DNA of 64,000 nt from Turneriella sp. (GTDB taxonomy: Bacteria > Spirochaetota > Leptospiria > Turneriellales > Turneriellaceae), in NCBI GenBank assembly GCA_019186965.1, contig JABARV010000005.1:124001-188000 (forward strand). The letters run 5' to 3'. The notes under the pieces were generated by a model. The model ran no database searches, was not told where the DNA came from, and was given only the letters and a program-made list of their open reading frames with translations. Positions 53,330 through 60,734 of the stretch are shown here, one piece after another. The number at the start of each line of letters is the position of its first letter. Position 1 is the first letter of the stretch. Made by a program: the position numbers and the translations under genes.

Positions 53330-53851
53330 TTGGCAACTAAAGACCGTACAATAAAAACAGTATACCTCTTGCGCCACGCTAAGGCAGAAAACCAAGATAC
53401 TAAAAAACCAGATTTCGAGCGAGCACTCATCGACAAAGGGGTACGCCACGCGCAAAAAATTGCAAAACTGGTTGAAACCTTCCGCTTTCCCCCCGAAGCA
53501 ATTTATACCTCGTCGGCAATCCGTGCTCTTGAAACGGCCAAAATTTTTGCCTCGACGCTCAAATTAGAAAACAACTTCTATCCTAACGATTTTTTTTATT
53601 CCGCACCCAAAGAAGGCTACCTACAAAAAATCCAAAATTTCCCAGACGAATTAGATAACATTCTTATAGTTGGCCATAACCCTGTACTCGAAGATTTACT
53701 CCCTTTGCTTACAGCGCGAGCGCCTTTCCACACCAAAATGCCAACGTGCGCTTTGGCGGCGGTACATTTCCACGTTTCGCTTTGGTCGGAAATTCGCCCC
53801 GCAACGGGAATTTTACGCCTGCTTATATTTCCAAAGCTCTTTGCTGATTAG
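53330..53851 (+). CDS. SixA-like phosphohistidine phosphatase
   Basis: A histidine phosphatase superfamily member of about 173 residues. The start TTG at 53330 (MATKDRTIKTVYLLRHAKAE) follows the argC stop by one base and gives the family N-terminus; a longer frame runs back into argC. TVYLLRHAKAE holds the RHA motif, SSAIRALETAKIF the second Arg, and ILIVGHNPVLEDLL the second catalytic His. SixA dephosphorylates HPt domains or PTS proteins. The target is unknown here. Confidence 0.82.
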   Translation: MATKDRTIKTVYLLRHAKAENQDTKKPDFERALIDKGVRHAQKIAKLVETFRFPPEAIYTSSAIRALETAKIFASTLKLENNFYPNDFFYSAPKEGYLQKIQNFPDELDNILIVGHNPVLEDLLPLLTARAPFHTKMPTCALAAVHFHVSLWSEIRPATGILRLLIFPKLFAD

Positions 53852-53853
53852 CT

Positions 53854-54312
53854 TTACGTACGACCAACGATAACAACCGAATTCGCGATAAAATCGTGCA
53901 TCGCTTGTTTTTTGCTGCTGAACGCACAAAGGATATATCCGATAAGTAGTATGTAGCGGCTTAAAATTTTTGCAAAATACCGCTTTGTCGCTTCTTCAAA
54001 GGTGAGTGCGCGTTTATCAACATGGAAGACACGAACTCCTAAAGCAAGTTTTCCCAATGTCCCTTGCAAAGACGAACTTTCCATGAGCGCATAATAAATC
54101 CACGTGAGCCAAATATTCAAGATAAAAATTAATACGCCAAACACTCCATAAATAAGGATAAGGTTTGTTTTAACTTCAAAAAGGTATAAATTTGCGTAAA
54201 GGATGAGCGCTAACACCCCAAAAACAAACGTGCGGCATAACAAGAGGATAATTTGATCCAAAATTGCTGCAATTAGCCTACGCCAAAAGCCACCGTATAC
54301 AGTTTCGCCCAT
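53854..54312 (-). CDS. RDD-family membrane protein
   Basis: A 152-residue protein with three hydrophobic helices. YGGFWRRLIAAILDQIILLL carries the Arg and the Asp of the RDD motif (R-D-D in helices 1 and 2 region), SLQGTLGKLALGVRVFHVDKRALTFEEATKRYF is the conserved loop, and AMHDFIANSVVIV the C-terminal RDD-family tail. Function of the family is unsettled. Convergent with the SixA-like gene. Confidence 0.85.
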   Translation of the reverse strand: MGETVYGGFWRRLIAAILDQIILLLCRTFVFGVLALILYANLYLFEVKTNLILIYGVFGVLIFILNIWLTWIYYALMESSSLQGTLGKLALGVRVFHVDKRALTFEEATKRYFAKILSRYILLIGYILCAFSSKKQAMHDFIANSVVIVGRT

Positions 54313-54405
54313 AGTTATTTATCGAAACAGAAGCCAATTTCTTTGACTGATTATTCTATAGCACATTTCACTTGCCGCCATGCCCAAACACGACAAAAGT
54401 CACCC

Positions 54406-57315
54406 ATGCGCAAGGCGTCTTCTAAAAAAATATCCTCAAAAAAAGATACCAGCACAAAAAGCTCGAAATCCACCTTAATTTTAGTCGATGGCCATGCGTT
54501 GGCATACCGTGCGCATTTTGCATTCGCAGGGCAAAACCTTTCCGACGAAAAAGGTAATCCGACAGAAACAACTTTCGGTTTTTATCGCATGCTTGCACGC
54601 CTTTTAATAGACAGAAAACCTACGCACCTTGTACTTTGCTTTGATCCGGGGCGCGAACACAACCCCCGTTACGAAATTTTTAAAGACTATAAAGCAAACC
54701 GTCCGCCAATGCCGCATTCTTTGCGCGAGCAAATAAACGACATCCAGACTATTGCGAAAGAACTTAACCTTCCCCCACTTATTATCGAAGGCGCAGAGGC
54801 AGACGACGCCATCGCAACTTTTGTTGAAAAATACCGTAACAAGTTTGACAAAATTGAAATTGCTTCGGGGGATAAAGACCTCTACAACGTACTTTACGAT
54901 AACGTGGTAATGCTCCGCTCGAAAATGGGCGTTACCGAAATGGAAGAAATCGACGCACAGTGGGTTAAGCGTAAATTTGGAATTTTACGCACGGAGGTTC
55001 CAGACTATATGGCGCTCGTTGGGGATACCTCCGACAACATTCCAGGCGTTAAAGGCGTAGGCGAAAAAACTGCGGCAAAGCTTATTAATGAATATAAAAA
55101 TTTGGAAAATATTTACGCAAACCTTGAAAAAATAAAACCCGATGGCCTCAAGAAAAAACTTGAAGAAGGCCAAGAGATGGCATACCTCTCCAGAGACCTT
55201 GCAACGCTGCGTAAAGATATTGGTGTTGGTCTAACTAAAGACGAAATGGCAATGCGGATTAATCCCGAAAGTGTGCAAATTTTTAGAAACCTTAAAATGC
55301 CTTCTGTTGCCACCGAATGGGAAAAGGTACTCCGTACTACTACAGGTTTACAAGAAGAAACAACAAGTGCCCCTTCAACCCCTATCCCACAATTTTGTAC
55401 ACAATACACTATTTTAAAAAAAGTGAGCGATGTCGAAGCGTTTGTAAAAAAGATCGAGAACATCCAAGAAATTTGTATCGATACGGAAACTACGGGACTT
55501 AACATCCACGATTCGCAAATTTTTGGAATCTCGATTGCATACTTTGATAAAAAAAATCTTAAAAGCGTTTATATTCCTCTGCCTTTTGCAGAGCCAAGCG
55601 CGTATCTTAACGCAGACTATGCCGATGTAGATAGAAGCGAAGATCTATTAGGCGCGATTAAACCCATTTTAGAAAATACAAAAATTTCCAAAATTGGGCA
55701 AAACATTAAATTTGACATTCAAGTCTTTCGCCGTGCAAAAATTGAGGTTGCTTTTTACAAAGACGATACAATGCTTTTATCGTATTTGCTCAACCCAAAC
55801 ATACGCCGCCACAATATGGACGACATGGCCGCAGACCATCTGCAGTACAAGACCACCACGTTTTCGGAACTTGTTGGTAAAGGAAAAGGCGCCCTACCTA
55901 TTGGCGCAATTCCCCTAGATAAACTTGCTTTCTACGCTGCAGAAGACGCAGAAGTAACGTATGCACTCAAAGATACCTTGCTTCCCAAAGTAGAAAAAGT
56001 GGACCTTAAAAAGGTTTATGAAGAAATCGACGTACCTCTTGCAAAGGTCATCGCAGATATGGAGTACGACGGCGTATGCATTGACGTTCCGTACTTAAAT
56101 AATTTATCTGCTGAATACAAAAAGAAAATACAAAAAGCAGAAAAAAAAATTTTTGAAATCGCCGGTGAAGAATTTAACGTAGCGTCAACAAAACAACTCC
56201 AAGAAATCCTTTTCGACAAACTGCAAATAGAATCTTTGCGTAAAACAGATAAAGGGGCAAAATCTACCGACCAAAGTGTTTTAGAAGAGCTCAAGGACAG
56301 CCATCCCATTATTGAACCTATTTTGGAATACCGTTTTTACTCCAAACTCTTAAGTACGTACGCAGAAGCTTTGCCCACGTATGTTTCTAAAACAACGAAA
56401 CGCGTACACACTTCGCTTTCACAGGTAACGGCAGCGACAGGACGGCTTTCGAGCTTAGACCCTAACTTGCAAAACATTCCCATTAAAGGCGAAGAAGGAG
56501 CAAAACTCCGCACAGCTTTTATTGCAGAAAAAGGCAAAAAGCTCTTAAGCCTCGATTATTCGCAAATCGAATTGCGAATTTTGGCGCATTATAGCGAAGA
56601 TAAAAATTTAATTTCTGCATACGAAAACAATGCAGACATACACGACCGCGCTGCGTATATGCTTTTTCGTTCACGGTTCGACACCCAAAAAAAGGCTTTC
56701 GATAAAGACACACGCGGTGTTGTATTCGAGGTAAACGAAGAAGAACTGAAAGAGATGAAAAAAGCGCCACACTTTGCCGATTTTCGTTCGCAAGCAAAGG
56801 TCCTTAATTTTTCAATTGTGTACGGCGTTACTGAATTTGGGCTAAGCCGTAACTTAAACATTTCACGGCAAGATGCAAAAGAGCTTATCGAAAGCTATTT
56901 TACCGCTTTTCCCGGAATAAAAAAATATATGCTCCACGCTGTAGAGGAAGCGCGTAAAAAAGGTTACGCAGAAAATCTTTTTGGGAGGCGCCGTTTTATA
57001 ACCGACCTTACCAACACCAACCGTTTTGTACGCGAAGGCGCAGAGCGCCTTGCAATCAACACCCCCATCCAAGGGACTGCGGCAGACCTTATCAAAAAAG
57101 CGATGATCGCGATCCAAAAGGAAATTCGACAGAGGAGACTACAATCGCGGATGGTTTTACAAATCCACGATGAGTTACTTTTTGAAGTTGAAAAGGGCGA
57201 AGAAGAAGCTCTTGAAAAACTGGCACGGCATGCAATGGAAAGCGCCGTTAAGCTTAAAGTTCCTCTTAAAACATCGGGTTCTTTGGGGACTAACTGGAAC
57301 GAATGCAAAGGCTAG
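54406..57315 (+). CDS. polA: DNA polymerase I
   Basis: Repair and Okazaki-fragment processing polymerase. The 5'-3' exonuclease domain (LILVDGHALAYRAHFAF, YKANRPPMPHSL, GDTSDNIPGVKGVGEKTA), an intact 3'-5' exonuclease (EICIDTETTGLN with DxE, YAAEDAEVTYAL), and the polymerase (LDYSQIELRILAHYSED, QIHDELLFEVE) are all present. The N-terminus carries a Lys/Ser-rich stretch; the ATG at 54406 is preferred to a TTG at 54343. A 29-residue insertion lies between DIHDRAAYMLF and the O-helix (RSQAKVLNFSIVYG), which still keeps the Arg, Lys and Phe equivalents of E. coli R754, K758 and F762. Confidence 0.95.
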   Translation: MRKASSKKISSKKDTSTKSSKSTLILVDGHALAYRAHFAFAGQNLSDEKGNPTETTFGFYRMLARLLIDRKPTHLVLCFDPGREHNPRYEIFKDYKANRPPMPHSLREQINDIQTIAKELNLPPLIIEGAEADDAIATFVEKYRNKFDKIEIASGDKDLYNVLYDNVVMLRSKMGVTEMEEIDAQWVKRKFGILRTEVPDYMALVGDTSDNIPGVKGVGEKTAAKLINEYKNLENIYANLEKIKPDGLKKKLEEGQEMAYLSRDLATLRKDIGVGLTKDEMAMRINPESVQIFRNLKMPSVATEWEKVLRTTTGLQEETTSAPSTPIPQFCTQYTILKKVSDVEAFVKKIENIQEICIDTETTGLNIHDSQIFGISIAYFDKKNLKSVYIPLPFAEPSAYLNADYADVDRSEDLLGAIKPILENTKISKIGQNIKFDIQVFRRAKIEVAFYKDDTMLLSYLLNPNIRRHNMDDMAADHLQYKTTTFSELVGKGKGALPIGAIPLDKLAFYAAEDAEVTYALKDTLLPKVEKVDLKKVYEEIDVPLAKVIADMEYDGVCIDVPYLNNLSAEYKKKIQKAEKKIFEIAGEEFNVASTKQLQEILFDKLQIESLRKTDKGAKSTDQSVLEELKDSHPIIEPILEYRFYSKLLSTYAEALPTYVSKTTKRVHTSLSQVTAATGRLSSLDPNLQNIPIKGEEGAKLRTAFIAEKGKKLLSLDYSQIELRILAHYSEDKNLISAYENNADIHDRAAYMLFRSRFDTQKKAFDKDTRGVVFEVNEEELKEMKKAPHFADFRSQAKVLNFSIVYGVTEFGLSRNLNISRQDAKELIESYFTAFPGIKKYMLHAVEEARKKGYAENLFGRRRFITDLTNTNRFVREGAERLAINTPIQGTAADLIKKAMIAIQKEIRQRRLQSRMVLQIHDELLFEVEKGEEEALEKLARHAMESAVKLKVPLKTSGSLGTNWNECKG

Positions 57316-57334
57316 TTTTTAGCGTTTAAATTTT

Positions 57335-57408
57335 TGGGCACACCAGGACTTGAACCTGGGACCAACGGATTATGAGTCCGCCGCTCTAACCAACTGAGCT
57401 ATGTGCCC
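57335..57408 (-). tRNA. tRNA with CAU anticodon (elongator Met or Ile2)
   Basis: The minus-strand cloverleaf has acceptor GGGCACA/TGTGCCC, D arm GCTC...GAGC, anticodon stem GCGGA-CTCATAA-TCCGT, T arm CCAGG-TTCAAGT-CCTGG and discriminator A: 74 bases. The anticodon CAU could be elongator Met or lysidine-modified Ile. The initiator type is excluded because the G1-C72 pair is formed and the anticodon stem lacks the three G-C pairs. The variable region TTGGTC resembles Ile2 tRNAs, but Met cannot be excluded. CCA is not encoded (AAAA follows). Confidence 0.95.
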
Positions 57409-57410
57409 TT

Positions 57411-57536
57411 GTGGCACATAGCATCCTCTAACCAACTGCGATGCGTCTTCGCATCTCCGTCTTCGGTGCTATGTGCCCTTGTGGCACATAGCATCCTCTA
57501 ACCAACTGCGATGCGTCTTCGGTGCTATGTGCCCTT
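57411..57536 (-). repeat. Two tandem tRNA-derived modules upstream of the tRNA
   Basis: Minus-strand units of 56 (57481-57536) and 70 bases (57411-57480) each begin AAGGGCACATAGC, the tRNA's own 5' end with its two flanking bases, then an insert containing ACCGAAGACG, then CAGTTGGTTAGAG (the tRNA D-arm sequence), then GATGCTATGTGCC, which perfectly complements GGCACATAGC. They differ by a 14-base insert in the downstream unit. Both would be transcribed ahead of the tRNA. No anticodon arm or T arm is present, so they are not functional tRNAs. Confidence 0.85.
57438..57468 (-). repeat. Hairpin repeat copy B (matches groEL 3' flank)
   Basis: On the minus strand CACCGAAGACGGAGA precedes hairpin GATGCG-AAGA-CGCATC. 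This matches 1479-1507 except for one extra base pair (T-A) in the stem. It lies inside the longer tRNA-derived module. Confidence 0.7.
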
Positions 57537-57629
57537 CTTTTTTAAAGCCGAAGCATTTTAAAAAAAACTCAGCGCGTCAAGCGTGTAACGTCTTTACACC
57601 CCACTTAAACCCTGCTTAAGGGCTTAGGT

Positions 57630-59612
57630 ATGCCAAATAAAATTCAACCGCAAGAAGGCGTTTACGAAATAGGTTGCGGTATTTACGACATTACAGGCCC
57701 TGCTGCCGAAGTAGGCATGATGGGGTTTGCAGATGCAGCGCAAACCACACAGGGAATTTACATGCGCCTGTGGTCGCGGGCGTTTATTATAGGGGATGGA
57801 AACAAAAGGTTGGTGTATATATGTGCAGACCTTTGCATGGTTTACCAAGCGGTTAAGCAAGCGGTTGTACACAAAATCCAAAAAGACAAAGACCTCAACA
57901 GATTTTATAACGACCAAAATATTTTAATTAGCGCGACGCATACGCACTCTGGCCCAGGGGGGTATTCGCACCACTTTATGTACAACGTTACAACAAAGGG
58001 GTTTATCCGCCAAAACTTCGAAGCAATTGTAAATGGAATTTACCAGTCGATACGGCGTGCACACGAAAATTTAGAACCGGGAAAAATTTTTATTGCCCGC
58101 GGTGAAGCACAAGAATATGGATTTAACCGCGCAAAAAGGCCGTACGCAATGAATCCCGAGGAAGAACGTGCCCGCTACAAAAGCGATATAGACCAAGAGA
58201 TGATACTCCTTAAGTTTGTCTCGCTTAAGGGAGAAGAGCTTGGGATGGTCAACTGGATTGGGGTGCATCCCACTTCGGTTGGCCCCACAAACCGTCTCAT
58301 TGGCGGGGATAACAAAGGGCTTGCTGAATATTGGTTCGAGCGCGACAAAGGTTCAAACGTCCATGCAAAAAAACCGTTTGTTGCTGCATTTGCCCTCGCA
58401 CCTTCGGGCGATGTATCGCCCAACCTGTGGGGAATCGCCGATGGAACAAACGATTATGCGCACATGGAAAAAATTGCAAAAATTTTATACGCCAAAGCAT
58501 CTGAGCTCTACTTGAACGCAACAACTTCTATTGTGGGCGCTTTAGATTACCGCCACCGCTATACGGATTTTTCTAAAATACACATCGATGTTTTGGGTGT
58601 AGATACCGCGCCTGCCGCAATGGGAGCAACTTTTCTCGCGGGCTCGACAGAAGATAACGTTTCGCAAGTAAAAATTTTTCACGACGGAGCGACACTAAAC
58701 TCTCTACAACGCTCCGAAAAAATTATTGCAAGCGCAGTTTCATCTGCCTTTGGCGCTTTATGGCCAGAGACACTCTCACGTGAATACATCGAAAGACAGG
58801 CTCCTAAACAAATTATTTTGCCTACTGGACTTGCTTCGTGGGATGGAAATCCATGGACACCGCAAATTCTTCCCGTACAAATTTTTCGTTTGGGAACTCT
58901 TGCACTAATTGCGCAACCCACGGAAATAACTACAATGGCGGGACGCCGCGTGCGAGAAAAAGTAGAATCAATACTTTCCCCTTTGGGGGTTACGCACGCA
59001 GTTGTTGTATCGCATTCCAACGCATACGCATCTTATGTTACCACTCCCGAAGAATACAGGGCACAAGAATACGAAGGCGCTTCTACACATTTTGGGCCAC
59101 ATACTTTGGATGCATTCTTGCAAGAATACACGCACTTAAGTAAAGCCCTTGTTCAAGGATATAAAGTATCGCAAGGAGTCTATCCAAAAGATTATTCGTG
59201 GTCGCAAATTTCGCTTCAACCGGGCGTTCTTTACGATTCAGCACCAAAAGGAAAAAAATTCGGCAGCGTACTTAAAGATGCAAAGGAAAGCTACCGTATT
59301 GGTGAAGAAGTTACCGTTGAATTTCAATCTGCGCACCCCCGCAACGATTTAATGGCAATGGATAACTTTGCCATTGTAGAGCGGCGAGTTCAAGATAGCT
59401 TCGAATTTGTTGCCGGCGACCGCGATCCAGAGATAACATTCACATGGGAGCGCACACGTACAAGCGAATCGAAAGCGATTTTACGCTGGAAAACAAAAGA
59501 TGCGCTTCCGGGAGAGTACCGTATAGTCCATCGGGGTGTTGCAAAAGCATTTCTTTGGGGAAAGAAAACCCGCTTTGAAGGCAAAAGCCGCTCCTTTTTT
59601 CTAAAACCATAG
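57630..59612 (+). CDS. Neutral/alkaline ceramidase family protein
   Basis: Hydrolyses ceramide to sphingosine and fatty acid in characterised members. Residues 10-450 are the catalytic domain: YEIGCGIYDITGPAAEVGMMGFAD at the start, zinc-binding NILISATHTHSGPGGYSHH, GFNRAKRPYAMNP, NWIGVHPTS, and LAPSGDVSPNLWG with the nucleophilic Ser. A C-terminal beta domain follows (about 500-660). At 660 residues it is full length, but no signal peptide is visible at MPNKIQPQEG, unlike secreted bacterial ceramidases. TAAGGG precedes the ATG. Lone plus-strand gene followed by the cyclase-tail and bactofilin genes. Confidence 0.88.
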   Translation: MPNKIQPQEGVYEIGCGIYDITGPAAEVGMMGFADAAQTTQGIYMRLWSRAFIIGDGNKRLVYICADLCMVYQAVKQAVVHKIQKDKDLNRFYNDQNILISATHTHSGPGGYSHHFMYNVTTKGFIRQNFEAIVNGIYQSIRRAHENLEPGKIFIARGEAQEYGFNRAKRPYAMNPEEERARYKSDIDQEMILLKFVSLKGEELGMVNWIGVHPTSVGPTNRLIGGDNKGLAEYWFERDKGSNVHAKKPFVAAFALAPSGDVSPNLWGIADGTNDYAHMEKIAKILYAKASELYLNATTSIVGALDYRHRYTDFSKIHIDVLGVDTAPAAMGATFLAGSTEDNVSQVKIFHDGATLNSLQRSEKIIASAVSSAFGALWPETLSREYIERQAPKQIILPTGLASWDGNPWTPQILPVQIFRLGTLALIAQPTEITTMAGRRVREKVESILSPLGVTHAVVVSHSNAYASYVTTPEEYRAQEYEGASTHFGPHTLDAFLQEYTHLSKALVQGYKVSQGVYPKDYSWSQISLQPGVLYDSAPKGKKFGSVLKDAKESYRIGEEVTVEFQSAHPRNDLMAMDNFAIVERRVQDSFEFVAGDRDPEITFTWERTRTSESKAILRWKTKDALPGEYRIVHRGVAKAFLWGKKTRFEGKSRSFFLKP

Positions 59613-59627
59613 CTTTTTTCCTTTACA

Positions 59628-59876
59628 ATGCCTGCTTTATCCATACAAATGCCCATGCTTTCAGAACAAATGCAACAAGTGTTGCAAGTTTATAACGAAG
59701 GGTTAGCCCTTTACAAGAAGCGTGATTTTAAAACAGCGGCCGAAAAATTTAAAAAAGCCCTCAGCATTAAAAAAGATGATGGCCCATCGCAGGTATATTT
59801 AGAACGGTGCGAACACTATAGCGCAGAACCTCCTCCCCCCGATTGGGATGGCGTCTACGTAATGAAGACAAAATAG
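59628..59876 (+). CDS. Short TPR protein resembling the C-terminal tail of class III cyclases
   Basis: An 82-residue protein. Two helices form one TPR-like unit (VYNEGLALYKKRDFKTAAEKFKKALSIKKDD), followed by GPSQVYLERCEHY and PPPPDWDGVYVMKTK. The GPSxxxLERC...PPPxWDGVxxMxxK ending is what I know as the tail of TPR-bearing adenylate/guanylate cyclases, especially in spirochaetes, but no catalytic domain precedes it; the ATG at 59628 lies 15 bases after the ceramidase stop. It is either a free-standing tail module or the remnant of a deleted cyclase. Confidence 0.65.
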   Translation: MPALSIQMPMLSEQMQQVLQVYNEGLALYKKRDFKTAAEKFKKALSIKKDDGPSQVYLERCEHYSAEPPPPDWDGVYVMKTK

Positions 59877-60242
59877 ATGGCAGCAAAAGAACCGAAGCGC
59901 CGCTCCGATACAACCTTGTTTGCAAAGGGCGCCAACTTCAAAGGAATTTTGGAGTTCAAGAGTCCCTTGCGTGTCATGGGAAACTACGAAGGCGAAATCA
60001 AGGGAACCGAATACCTCGAAATTGGCCCAGAAGCAAAAATTACTGCACACATTGACGCTACATACGTTGTTGTTTATGGGCAAGTTACGGGTAACGTCGT
60101 CGCTAGTGAAAAAGTGGAACTTAAAGAAGGCGCAAAGCTCATCGGCAACATCCGCTCTCCCAAACTTGAAATAGACGACGGCGTTATCTTTGAAGGCCAA
60201 TGCGAAATGAAATTTGCAACCGAGGCAGCTGAAACAAAATAA
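59877..60242 (+). CDS. Bactofilin
   Basis: A 121-residue polymer-forming cytoskeletal protein. TTLFAKGANFKGILEFKSPLRVMGNYEGEIKGTEYLEIGPEAKITAHIDATYVVVYGQVTGNVVASEKVELKEGAKLIGNIRSPKLEIDDGVIFEG-type repeats form the right-handed beta-helix core, with short disordered ends. Bactofilins self-assemble into filaments that place wall-modifying enzymes and shape cells, including helical ones. It begins directly after the cyclase-tail stop (0-base gap), so the two are probably co-translated. Confidence 0.92.
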   Translation: MAAKEPKRRSDTTLFAKGANFKGILEFKSPLRVMGNYEGEIKGTEYLEIGPEAKITAHIDATYVVVYGQVTGNVVASEKVELKEGAKLIGNIRSPKLEIDDGVIFEGQCEMKFATEAAETK

Positions 60243-60257
60243 AAGGCGGATTTATCT

Positions 60258-60716
60258 ATGCGGAAATTTTATTTTTTGTGTTTTTTTAGCATAATACTTG
60301 CTGGATGCCGTTCAGCACAAAAAAAAGATTTTGCGACGCCCACAGACGCTATTATTAACGCTTCCGAAGAAGGCGACGAAAAACAGGTGGCCGCGCTTAT
60401 TGCGAAAGGTACTCCGATTAACCAAAAAAACGCACACGGATACACTCCGCTTATGAGCGCAGCAGAACGGGGGCAGCTAAAAATTGTTGAGATGCTCCTT
60501 GCAGCAAAAGCAAACGTACACGTAACAAATAATTTTGGTTGGACGCCTCTTATGCTTGCATCTGTTGGCGGCCACACCGAAGTTGTTCGCGCTTTAATCG
60601 CTGCGCATGCAAACATAAACTACCGCACACGAAACGGTGAAACTGCGCTTATGCTCGCCAAACGCGGTAACTACACAGATACCGTTAACCTTCTCAAAGA
60701 AAAAGGCGCACGGTAA
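60258..60716 (+). CDS. Ankyrin-repeat lipoprotein
   Basis: A 152-residue lipoprotein with lipobox LAGC (Cys 17) and four ankyrin repeats from residue 32: AIINASEEGDEKQVAALIAKGTPIN, HGYTPLMSAAERGQLKIVEMLLAAKANVH, FGWTPLMLASVGGHTEVVRALIAAHANIN, GETALMLAKRGNYTDTVNLLKEKGA. Protein-protein binding at the membrane is expected. It follows the bactofilin by 15 bases on the same strand and may anchor it or a partner. Convergent with the histidine kinase. Confidence 0.88.
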   Translation: MRKFYFLCFFSIILAGCRSAQKKDFATPTDAIINASEEGDEKQVAALIAKGTPINQKNAHGYTPLMSAAERGQLKIVEMLLAAKANVHVTNNFGWTPLMLASVGGHTEVVRALIAAHANINYRTRNGETALMLAKRGNYTDTVNLLKEKGAR

Positions 60717-60734
60717 AAAACTTAATAAAAATAT

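Noticed and set aside
57335-57408. Initiator tRNA-fMet
   Set aside because: The first acceptor pair is G-C and the anticodon stem lacks three consecutive G-C pairs, so it is an elongator Met or Ile2 tRNA.
57411-57536. CRISPR-like repeats
   Set aside because: Only two unequal units, no spacers, clear derivation from the adjacent tRNA, and no cas genes in the window.
57540-57590. tRNA promoter on the minus strand
   Set aside because: TTGACG is followed by TAAAAT at only 14 bases, too short for a confident call.
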